The notes under the pieces: generated by a model | Databases searched by the model: none | The model's input: the letters and a program-made list of their open reading frames with translations, nothing else | What the model was told of the DNA's origin: nothing | In this document: positions 36,501-48,500 of the stretch, piece by piece | Numbering within the stretch: the first letter of the stretch is position 1 | Layout: each line of letters starts with the position of its first letter | Program-made: the position numbers and the translations under genes | DNA from: Mermis nigrescens | Taxonomy: Eukaryota; Nematoda; Enoplea; Mermithida; Mermithidae | Assembly: GCA_036768485.1 (NCBI GenBank) | Contig: JAVLUZ010000143.1 | Span: 4,144,346 to 4,208,345, forward strand | DNA length: 64,000 nt | Direction of reading: 5' to 3'

Positions 36501-39500
36501 GTCAAACGCTGCAAAATTATGCACACTGTCAATAGCTTTTCACGACATTAGCTGCGTGACGTCATCACACAACCAATAAATGAGATAGTGACGGAAAGGT
36601 TAGGCCAATTTAGCCGTGCATGTGGACCAAACGCCCATTGTGCTCCTAACATAATCATGCACTGGCAAAATAACGTATCGTAATTAAACCTTCGAATTTT
36701 TACGTATAAATTTAGCACTTGTCCGCAGGCAGGACTCAAATGCACGAAGGCTAACTTTGATTGCGGCTGAAGAAATTCGAATGTACGACTACGTATATCA
36801 GATGCTTCTTGAAACAAGTAAAATTGTATTGAAGTATTGGAGCTCAGAGTTACAAATGAAGAAAATTTCATTCCAATTTGCCCTTCAGATGCACTATCAT
36901 AGGAACAACCTTAAGTATAGTAAAATGTAAAATTTTGAAAATCAAGCTAGCGCAAGTAGCCGGCAATGAACTTCTCAGATTGTTTCACAGTAAAAAAGTA
37001 GAATTCCTGCCTGAGCTAGACGACCGCCAGTGTAAAATGTTCAAAAACCTGAAATCATTTGCTTAATGACGAGTTTTCGTGTTATCCGAAATTCGAGGCC
37101 CAGCATTCAGTTTAAGTGTAATACAAATCACTGTTGAATAGATTGCCAGTTAAAATTTATTGCGTATTCATTTTTATTTTGAATTTGATTTTTTAAATAT
37201 AATGTGGATCTAGTATACAATTTACCCCCAGCGATTTTTAGCCGATCCATATAAGCTACAGTAACCAAACTTTACAAGGAGATAGCTATAAGCCTATTGT
37301 ACTAATCTGGCAAAATTGATTAACTTACGGCGTAAACTTACTGCTTTACACTCACAGTTTACAACGTACTAACGGCATCTAAAAATTGTAAACGATTCGG
37401 TGGGTTTCAAACAAAGCAGTTTTTTGTAACTCAATCAACATCCTACATTTAAAAAAAGTAAGTTTAAATAAAGTAAGTTTAAAGTAAGTTTAAAGTAAAG
37501 TAAAGTAAGTTTTTTTAAATTTTTTAAAGCAGTAAGTTTACACCGTAAGTTGATCAATTTTGCCGGATTAGTACAATAGGCTTATAGCTATCTGCTCTTA
37601 AAGTTTGGTTACTGTAGCTTATATGGATCGGCTAAAAAACGCTGGGGGTAAATTGTATACTAGATCCTATAATGTTTCAATTTTTAAAAATTTCAATTCA
37701 TTAATTTCGATTTTGACAATACTTAGCAAATCGTGCTAAGATACGTTTCGCTTGGTAGTCTGGTCGTGTAAAAATAGATAAATTGTAAATCAAGACTTAC
37801 GAAGAGCCGGTGGAGCCGGAATAGCAGGTGGTTGCGTCTCAAATTGTCTGAGTTGTAAAAGTGAACTAGGTGCAAACTGAGTGTTGCTTAATTCGTTATT
37901 CACTGCGTTTTCGATCACTGAATAATCATAATACCTACATAATTATAATAATTACACTAATTGTAATTCGATAAAACTTTTATTTAAAAAAGCAAAATTA
38001 AGAAAAATTAAGAACTACGGGGGAAGATCTAAGCTCCAGTTTACTTGCTTTGTTTATTTGGGATTTAGGCAATATTGTCTGTCCAGTCAATCGCGAAAAT
38101 GGGGGAAGAATCAAGCCAGATTGGGAGTCGAGCGAAGAGCTTTTTGTAAATTGACATAAACCTTAAAACATCGCAAAAATAGTTTGGATTGAATAAATTT
38201 TGATTGATTTTAAGCACTTTCACAAGACAATTGTTAATTTTGTCCGTTTTTTACTTCAACTTTGTATTATTTCAGCCAAAAAATGTTTACTTTCGTCCTT
38301 TTTTGGTCTTTTAGACTCCCGAACGCCACTTTTATATCCTGTTCGTTGTCTAATTCAGATATTACGGTATTTACATATTTTACCAGCTAATTTTATAAAA
38401 AATTCAATCTAATTTATGCGTAACAATATTACTGAAGAAAGGCCGCCAGTTCTTACTTACATATTTAAACTAAAGTCGATTCAACCACTAATCATGATCT
38501 AATTGACATATCAGCGATACGCAAGCTTTGATGTGCTAAAAATTTAGATTCGAAAAATTTCAGCAATTAAAACCATAGAACGATTGAAAATTTGAAAATT
38601 TTTTTATTCGACGGTTAAATACTAAACCACCGTTCGTCTCAAATAAAAAATTTAACAAATTGAAACAAAATTTTAAGAAAAATTTTAAAAAAATCGTAGG
38701 ACATAATAAAATGAATAAATTATTAAATATTAAACGCCTAAACTTGTCCAAAACCGACCTGGACAAGCAAAATCGCAAATCGCCTTTGTTTCAAAATTAT
38801 TCTCATTTCCTTGACAACCGCCCCATACGAATTGCTCACAGCGTAAATTCCGACTGTTAAAGTAGAATCTAGGATTGTAGCCGTTGCATGGGCCTGTGTC
38901 CCTGACCAATGCGCATATTTGAGGTAGCGTAATATCTATCACTAAAAAATTACAGATATAATGGAATTTCGAAATGTGCGTACTTGAAGCTTAAATACAA
39001 ATGTTTATTGACATGAAAATTTATTTTTTCTCCTTCACATTTTTAACAATTGCGGAATTAGGGTAAAACTTATTACCGGAAAAAAATAAAAATAAAAATG
39101 ATTTTTCTCGATCTTCTGCGATCAATTTGGAATTATCCCGGCGGATTTTTAAATTTTTTCGATTTAAAGATACACTTCAAAATAATCAATAAAACAAGAA
39201 AAGTCGTAAAATGTGAGGCTAAGTCATTTTAACACAAGTTCTTTCTGGCCTGCGCGTAAAACTTTTTATGATAAATGCGACGGGCTTATTTTGTAGGGGT
39301 TTAGCTGAAAAATGTAATTGAATCTAAATTACTTTTTAGGAATAAAAAGATTTGTACTTTACAGGTGAAAAATTGATCAGGTCGCGTATAAGTGGTAAAA
39401 TCACAAATCGGCACCGAAGATCAATTTCGAATAGTTATTGCTCACGACAGTACTAGTGATAACATCTTATTATTTTCAAGGCTAAGTATTTCGATTCTTC

Positions 39501-42500
39501 TACATATTTTAATTATTTTAATCAATCTGTCAAAGCTACTAGGAAGCATATTTTTGCGAAATAAAATTACAAAGGTTGTACGCTGCAAAAAGAAAATAAT
39601 GTCAGAAATAGATTAGTAATGAAGTCAAGTAGCTCGATAAAAAGATTGATTAAAGTAGTTCCACCAAGCAATACATACGTTCCTGAACTTTTGTTACAGT
39701 TAACTGTGACATTTTGAAGCGAATTTGAAGATATTTGAAGATAATTTAAATTTAGAGATAATAATCGGCTTTTGATCACTCTGAATATAGTCTGTTATGA
39801 ACATTACTGGTCCTGTGCGGGTGATCCTCTGATGATTTTTCGAAGCTGAATTGGCTTTAGAAATTAGTTTGAATGTTAAAATAGTGTTAAGATACTTTAA
39901 CTTACAGTTTCCGGTCAATTTCAAGAAATTTTGTAAAAAAATTATTTTTGTCCGTTTCTGGCGTTAATTTTACCTCATTTTTATGAAATTTTTTCCTTCT
40001 TATCATTCTAGGGTTTAGATGCTAAAAATATTATACGTGCATAGCTGGTCATCATCTGCTAACAGAAGTTACCGACCTGATACGCATCTGGCCTTGCACA
40101 AGTCTTCCGATTCGAAATTATTCGAATTTCCGGCGCAAGAGCCGAACTGAAATTGCTCGCAAGCTCCAGTAACCGAATTGTAAAACCTAAAGAAATAAGA
40201 CTAAAGTAAAAACTGTAATGAATAATATGAAATCAGAAGCGCTTTTTATACGCTTAGATTTCGACATAAATTGAAACTCTTGTAAATCTAGAAACTGATT
40301 CAAAATGCAATCAAATTTAGCCCAAAGTACTACACTCTTTCGGCGCGTGCGTCAATCGATTTTGCAGCACTTTTAGAAAAATTCTCAGTAATGTTATAGG
40401 TGGAAAGAAACCATCATCAGAAACGACAAAAAACGGTTGTTTCTGACGTGTTTTCATCATTGTCGAGCCCGAAGAAGCATTTTTAAATAAGTTTTGAGGT
40501 CTGAAGCGAACATGGGCAGAGGTGAACATTTTGATATTTTGACGTCTTATTTTATGTATTACAAAAAATTTCAGAGATAAAGATCAACTTGATGGTAGGA
40601 GCAAAAACGCATTTTTTCATCAAACTTTACATCGCTGTTAAAAATATGCGAGAGGAACGAAAAAATGTGAAAACTTAAGGAAACTGTAGGGTTTTCAATT
40701 ATCGGGAAGGAGATCCAAACCTACTACCTATGTGCCCAAGTTTGAGCTAAACTCTTAACGTACGTACGTGTTTTTTGCGAGTTGGAGCCCCATAATGGCT
40801 ACTGACCTCGCAAAATTGCTGCGACCCTCAAATTCATTCAAAAAATCGTATAAAGTGTGCTTTTGTAAAACGTTTTTTGGCTCAAAAGTGTCAAATTTTC
40901 GGTGCTTAGCGCCATGAGCTAATTTTTTCATTACATTTCGTTCGATTTTCCCGAATTTTTTTCAACTTTTTTGAGATTTTTTCAAGTTCGAATGTTCTAG
41001 AAAGGACGTGCATGGTCATAAGCGTAGAAAAACAGTGCTTCCGAGAATATACAATTTCTCTAAAAGATCGTAGATAATGTGCTGTTTAGGCGTTTTTAGC
41101 TATCCTTTGGCTCAACAGTATAAAATCTTCAACGTTTTACGCAAACACTCATTTTTTGACTGATAATTTGTTAAATTTACGTAATTTTTTCACGTCCTTT
41201 CGAAATTTTTTGTTTCTGTTTTAAAAAAGGACATGGATTGTCTTAAAACACAAGTAACGCCGTTTTAACGTGTATCTGTCGTTTTCAGCCAGAAAAACGC
41301 AATTTATAAAATTTTTCGGGCCTGACCCCCCGGAATTCTAAAGCCGCAAACGCACCGTCCGAATCCCCTACTATTGTGTTCATGTGTGTGTTCTGAACTT
41401 TGACCCCCGAATTTCCATGTGCTGTACATACCAACGTGACACGAAATTCTGGCACGGTCCCGGGTCCCTCTGCTGAACGCAGGCTTGATCCACGTCAAGA
41501 GCACGTGGCGTGACGGCGAATGCAGGGGGATGAGTTGCCTGCTCGGTAAACGGAACAACTTCCGGAAGTGGGAATGTCGGACTCGGCGATGGCGGTGGGG
41601 GTGGGGCATTTCTAATCAATGCATCTAAAATTGCGTGTAATTGTGACTTGGGTAGGAGAGAAAACCATATCCATTTTATATGACAAAGATCATTAAAATT
41701 AAAATTCTATTCCGTCATTATAATTTTTTATATTTTTATATTTTTTAATCCTTTTTTCATTTTTTGGATCGAACAGAATAAATTATTTAAGTGAAGCGCT
41801 TAAGCAACATCGCTTATGTGATTATGTGCATGCTCTTACGAATTTAGAGGTGCCTGAAATGGATTATCACAAGACATATCCAATCAGTTTTATAAATCAA
41901 AAATTAGGAAAAAATATTTTGCAAATGCTAATATCGCTTCACAACTGCAGATTAGACAAGAATTCTGGACATAAAAATATTAAATCTAACAAAAAATATA
42001 TGTATTAAGTCGATCATTATTGTACTTCGTTTGCTTAGTACCCCAAGAAAATTTGTCAATCCCTTAAATAATATCTAGAAGATTATATGGGCCAACCCAG
42101 AATACCTACTACAAGGTTTTAAGGAGTTGGAGTTTTTCACATTTTCGATGGACTTCAGGGAGTTTAGGGATTTCAGAAAGTTTTTGGATTTCAGGGACTT
42201 CGGGGAGTTCAGGCTCTTTGCTATATACTATGCACGATGTGGTAAGCTTGTGTCGTATGAATGTACTGGACGCAGCTGACGTAAACGCATCTAAAGCAAA
42301 AGCAAGCTAAGCACCCTCCACATTACCTAAGCGTGGAGTAGTGTATTCGTGTATGTAAAACTACGCTTCGGCTATAGCAAAGGGTAAGCTTGCACGTTCG
42401 CCTGCAGCTGACCAAAAGACATCAGAAGCAACTGATGCGGGTGCCCGGCGATGCATTACACTTCTGTGGATACAAATGGTCAACGGGTCATGAACACACC

Positions 42501-45500
42501 TGGGCGTGGGGATTTGGGGGTATGCACCCTCCCCCAGAAACCAAAATACCCCCATGATTCAATTTTTAAATTTTTTTTGCTTTTTTTCGCAATTTTTTGA
42601 TGCCAATAGATGGTGCTCGATGAAAAACGTTGAAAAATGGTGTTTTTTCACCATACTACCATTTTTAAGGCCATTTTTTACCTTTGAAAAACCTTGCACC
42701 CCCTGAATTTTGGTGCTGCCCACGTATGGTCATGAAGGAAAACACGTGTAGGTATGTACATAACATACATTGCAGTTTTTTATACCTATCGATGTATATA
42801 CGATATATATTCACATGAGCACATTTACATAAGCACCTGGAAAAACCATGATAGACAAGTCATACGCACTTACATACGAAATTATTGAGTCCAATTTTGC
42901 GAATATTTCGATCAGGAGGTCGAGCAGAATGACCTGTCGATCAATTTTTATACACATAAAAGGTAAGCAACCAGCAGCTCGATTGATATAGTACCTTGAG
43001 CTAGCGAAAAATTTTAAACCAAGAAGCTGCGAGTTTCATTCATAGATTAAACCAAGAAACTGCGAGTTTCATTTATAGTATTCGTATTCACATGAAGCTA
43101 GCGTGCGCATATTGCTTGCCACTGTTTAACGGAACAAGTTTTAGCTATCGTATACAATGTTATTACCTATGTAAAGAAGCGTAAATAAAAAATTTTAAGA
43201 AAAATCGAAAAATCTTTTGATTGATTTCGAAATTGAACATAAAGATCATCATTCACCCTATCTGCATAACTGATTCATCTACGTCAAGTCCAAGTGTCGG
43301 AATCCCTGAAGTCCCTGAAAGCCATGAAGTCTCTGAAATCGCTGAAACCCTGAAATCCCTGAAGTCCCTGAAATCCCTAAAGTCCCTGAAAACCCTAGAG
43401 TGCCTGAAATTCTTGAAATCCCAAAAAAAGTTAACATCCCTGAACTCCCTGAAATCCTTGAAATCCGCAAAAAATTTGTATGCACCTCATCATGTAGTAG
43501 GTTTTCTGGGTTGGGTCGATTATATGAATTTTGACGTTCCTAACATCACGCTACGAGTATACATCTACCTACTAAAATATTTCCGGAATATAAATCAGAG
43601 AGCACATGTTGCAATTCTGTTCATTGATGCTAAAAGACAAGAATTCCAAAGTAACCGGCTGATAGCAAAAAGAATGAGGGCTTGAAGAAAGTAGAAAATA
43701 AAATTAATCTTGCATAAGATTAAATAAAAACGATGAATTTATCATTACTCAGAGGGTTTCGGCAATGTATGTCGCACTCGTTTTCACTGTAAAAATGATT
43801 TTTGTTCCCGGCGCAACCGCTGTATTGAAAAGATTCACAGCGGAGAGTGGCCGAGTTGTACCACCATCTCTGCACAAATGGTCCTCTACAAGGTCCTGGA
43901 TCCTGCGTTTAAAAAAGAGTTTAAAAAACAAAAATAAACATGTAGCGGATAAATTTTGGAAGGGTGAATTGGCCCTTTTCTGGAAAACGCGGCAGCTGAT
44001 GGCCTTCTTTTCCCGGTTAAATAAGGAATGATGTCACCTAAAAAGGACTTTAAAACGCAGGTTTTTGCCTTAGAGTCCCCGTTTGAGAGATGAAAAAATC
44101 TTTAATTCTGGAAGGCATTAAAAAATGCCCGGCATTAAGAAATTTTCCTAATTTTTCTCTCACATGGATCATTAGACAAATTTTAAACTATTTGAAAATC
44201 TGCAGTTATTCCGTGCCGGAATCGTTGTGATAATCACATTGTCAATGCTGCGTCATCTTTATCTACATTTGTTTCAATCAGTTTTTCAATCTATCGATAA
44301 GAATCCATTTTTTGTCAGAGACTAGGATAAAATTGATAAACATTTTGGGACGATTTCAATATCGTCGACGAGAAAAATAAATGTTGCAGGACGATTTGTT
44401 ACCGTGGTTCCGCCTCTAAAAGGTTGAATCATCGAAAATGTTTATATTTATTGATTTTTCCATTTTTTTGACCTGCAAACAAAACGTAGAATGCAGTATC
44501 CGTCTTCTCCCGACAGTCGGCTTCTCTGGCCTGATATTAAAAACATGCAAATCAAAAAATATACGAAAAAGTAAGGTGCGTCGAAAATTGAAAAAAAGGA
44601 ACAAGCAAACCGTTAAAATAAAAACAAAGGCGTGAAAAACAAAAGCATAAAGACATGTTGAAAAACGACAATATTAAAAACAAAAAAGTACTATTGGTTG
44701 CTGACACTTGTCCAACGAGAAAGCATTTAATTGGACGTCTTTGGCATTCTGTATGTTGCTATTTCCAAAACTGGCCCGTCGGTCGCCCGAAACTTGGGGC
44801 GCATTCTGTTGAACGTTGAATCTAGTTTCTGCGATAAATTAAATTTTATATTGAAGTTTTTAAATAAATTTGACAATTTTGACAGTGATAGATATTAATT
44901 TTTGACAAATTTGACAGTGATAAATATTAATTTTTAAGTGATAAATTAAATAAAGTTCAAATGAATTAAAGCTACAAAAAACAAAAAATCAATCCAATTA
45001 ATATCAAAAAATATCAGGATACTATAGTACCGGCTGTGACGGATTCAGGATTTTCGTAAGAGGGGCGTTTCCCCAATTTTTCCCCAAAGAATAAAACATA
45101 AGTCCAACAATCCGCCATTCATACGCAAGTATTTTTTTACTTTTTACGTTGCATAGTTTTTATTCATAATCATATCAGATTCAGTATTTTAGTGGAAAAT
45201 TTCAAAATTATCGGCAATTTTGTGCAGAAAGTGTTTGAATTTATGAATTTGACGAAAATTCGACCGTTAGAAAATTAGCCGAATTATGCACAAAGACGTT
45301 TAGAGGCTTGAATTACTGCTATATTTCCGTATTTGTACATTTGGAACAAAACTCTTTGGAGAATTTGACGCAATTTTTATTATTTAAGCCTAAAATTGGG
45401 GAACATAATGTTTAAATAGTTGTTTGTTTATGCCTTAGAAATTATTTCAAGAATCATGATTCGCTACAAAAACCTAATTCGGGCTCGAAAACAAGGCTTT

Positions 45501-48500
45501 TAGATCTCCAAGAAAGTGAATAAATGATAATTCTGCAATGGAAAACTTTAAGAAATGACGATAAACGATGGCCAAAAATCATACAAAGTACATAAAGTAC
45601 ATATCCAGTATTTATCTGGCCAACTATGTTAGGCCAGTGGCCGCCCCTCTCCCTCTGTCCCGTACAGCATACGAATTCTAGGGATCAGCCGCGAAAACTT
45701 TTTAAAAGTGTCTTTTTTGGCTAAAAATGACGGGTATTCGTCAAAAACGCTGTTTTTTGATGTTCCGGACAATGCTTGTTATTTTTAGAGCATAATATTT
45801 GAAAATTTCAAAAAATTCGAACGAAATTCGAGCATGAACAAAATTTAAAATAATAATTTTGAGCTGTGTGTGTATGTGTGTCTGTGTTTAAGAGAAAAAA
45901 GTATTATTGGATAATACAGTGATTCCCATATTTTGGCTAAATGGGTATTCCGGACCCGTGATTCTGAATTTTCGATCACAATGACTCGATCGGGCTTCTG
46001 AAGCCGGGAACGATGGATATTATAAAAAGTTCTGGCGGCTCCGACGGCTGATGCAATAATCGGAGCAAATCTCCTATGCCATCCTAGATTTACTTTTTAT
46101 GCGTTTTCGACTGATGTAAACCACTTTACACCGCAGTGATAATTGACGGAAAAGCGTAGGAAAAGCGCTTTTTCACGTAACATTTTTCTTAATATCTCAA
46201 ATCGCAGCACCGGCTAACTTTACTGTAGAATTTGAAGAAAATTCACAGATTGGTTCTCGAGATACAGGAGCCTAAGCATAACCTATCTATAACGTAAAAT
46301 TTTGGGTTTTTTCGTTTCGCAAGAAGGCAGCTTGGGTATCACTCTCCGAATTTTGCCCCTCCTAGGGTTTATTTAAACAATGATTCCTAATTTGCTACTC
46401 AAAACTGCTAAACTTTTGCCTAAAACATATAAAAACGGGTTAACAGGAAATATCAGAAGGCTCGGAAGCAATATAGCTTATCCAGATGGCGAGCACGCAC
46501 TCGCAGTAAGTCAAAATATCAAGTTGTGAATGCTCTTGGTGTAAAACAATGTGCGCGCGGCACGATGTAAAACAAATAAAAGCAGCAAACGCACAGCTTC
46601 AGTAAAGGATAAAAACTTTCATATATTTCTACTTCTAGCGGTTAATTTCACGTGGTGACTTTACGTTTGTTTACAATGCGGAAAAGCTTAAATTTATTTT
46701 TGCATAGTTTACAATGCCATTGTACCTGTCACGCGAGCGGGTAAATGAAGCAAGAAACTTTAGCAAGCTGAACGAAAGTTATTGAGCTGACATTGTAAAT
46801 TTTGATGAGCTTGATGATTTGAAATATGAATAACTTATTAAAACTTGTAGAGTGAAGGCAAGCTTATAAAGATTAATGATTTCTGGTCAGCGCTCCTCAA
46901 CGATAAGACTTATATTTTCTGTTATCGAAAATCTGTAGCATGTTGGTGGTCAGTTTTATTTACTTTTTTGCAAATGGGGAGCGAAGCGATCCATTTGCAA
47001 GCAAATATTGATGTAGCAAAAGGGGCAGCGAAGCGCCGCTTTCGCTAATATACTTAAAAAATGAGAATATGGCGCATTGACACTTTTGAACCAAAAGTTA
47101 GCTATAAAACCTTAAAATGGCACTTTCAGAAAAAATTGACAATTCGGGGGAAGGGGATCGCCGCCATTTTCTAAAGGTCAGCAGCCTTTCGGGGAGGTCA
47201 AACCCCCAGTATTCCTAAGAACACGTGTGCGTCCGTTCCCGTCCCACTTAAATCCTCCACTGAGTACCGGCTGTTATAGCATTCCCAGGTGATTTAAAGC
47301 CCACGGTGTCCGTTGTACTCGTCGACGACGACGATGGGCAAAGACATTCTAGGCAATTTTGATGATTGGTCACCGGAAAGCAAACTGGGTCACAGGAAGT
47401 GACCGGACAACGGCTCGCTAATCCGCTTTTTTCTTCTAAATTCAGAAATAATTAATTATCTATAAAAATTTTCTACCTTGTTTAATTTGAAAATTCATAA
47501 ATCCTGCGAACTTCGCAAATTGCTGCATGAATTAAAATTTAAGACATTAATCACTCTATAAATTGAATCCAGTCTGTGCTTTTCAATTGACTGAGATTCG
47601 AGAATTGAAGAGGAATACTTGCTAATTATTTTACTATTTTCATAATTTTATACACGCTGTTTAAATGAGATCATCATTCGTAATCATAATGCAAAAAATA
47701 ATACTTATCTTACGAAGTTTATGCTGGAGCTGAGCATAGCTGCGCAAGGTCAAACTTTCAGCGAGGGGTTGAAATTAAAAATTCTGAGATTTTCAAGTGG
47801 CTCGTAAAAAATGATTATACAGCGAAAAAGGATAATATCACTTTAAAAGCATCGTTTTTGAGCATTCATGGCAAATATATAACCTTTTTTTAAGCTTTAC
47901 AGCTTTTTTGGACTAAGCATAGCTATTTAGCCCTTTCTGAAGCAGGAAAAATAGCTATAAATCCTTTAAAAACCTAGAAAAAACAACTATATAGAATCTC
48001 TGAAGCCGCACGGCGTGTTTCTGAGTCCGAAAAAGACTATATAGCTAGTTTTCTAAGCCCTAAAAAGGCAATATAGCAATGTTTTTCGGCCAAAATGACT
48101 ATATAGCTATCAGTTTTTTCAGCTCGGGGGGGCAGTAAAGCCTCCCTCACCCCTTTCTATGCCCATGTATGGAGCTGAGCTTCCATAGATTTAAATTCGT
48201 GACAAAAGTTCATATATCTTTCGACACATTCAAGCGTCGGAGAAATAAAAACGCTTACAAAATAGAAAATTGAAATGCATCTGAAGTTCCGCAATATAGA
48301 AACAATCGATAGATGTATTCAATTTATTAAATCAGACAAATTACCGTGTTTTAATCTACTAAATTTAAAAATATCATGTATATTCTAAATTAAATCAAAA
48401 TGGCGCCCTAGAAAAGTTATGCATAAAATGGCAATCGACATAGGTATAGAAAGAAGTGAGCTTCAATATTTCAAGAGGAAGTTCGAAATAAAGTGCCGTG

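Larger units (their letters stand above)
42085..43530. mobile_element. Foldback-like element with minisatellite arms
   Basis: Outer sequences are inverted copies: TTCTGGGTTGGGTCGATTAT on the right (43505-43524) mirrors GATTATATGGGCCAACCCAGAA on the left (42091-42112), and TGTAGTAGGT is shared. Inside each arm lie 9-bp minisatellite units in opposite orientation (GACTTCAGGGAGTTTAGGG at 42150-42220; AAATCCCTGAAGTCCCTG at 43300-43470). Long arms built of short tandem repeats are characteristic of foldback transposons. The central part holds a later family A insertion and AT-rich DNA. The Lys-Ser-Leu repeat read from the right arm is not a gene. Confidence 0.7.

Noticed and set aside
36548..36871. 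107-codon minus-strand open frame
   Set aside because: No recognisable domain, no splice-site support and composition like surrounding intron.
43221..43685. Protein with Lys-Ser-Leu repeats
   Set aside because: Reading of a 9-bp minisatellite in a foldback-like arm; the mirrored array at 42150-42220 shows it is repeat DNA.
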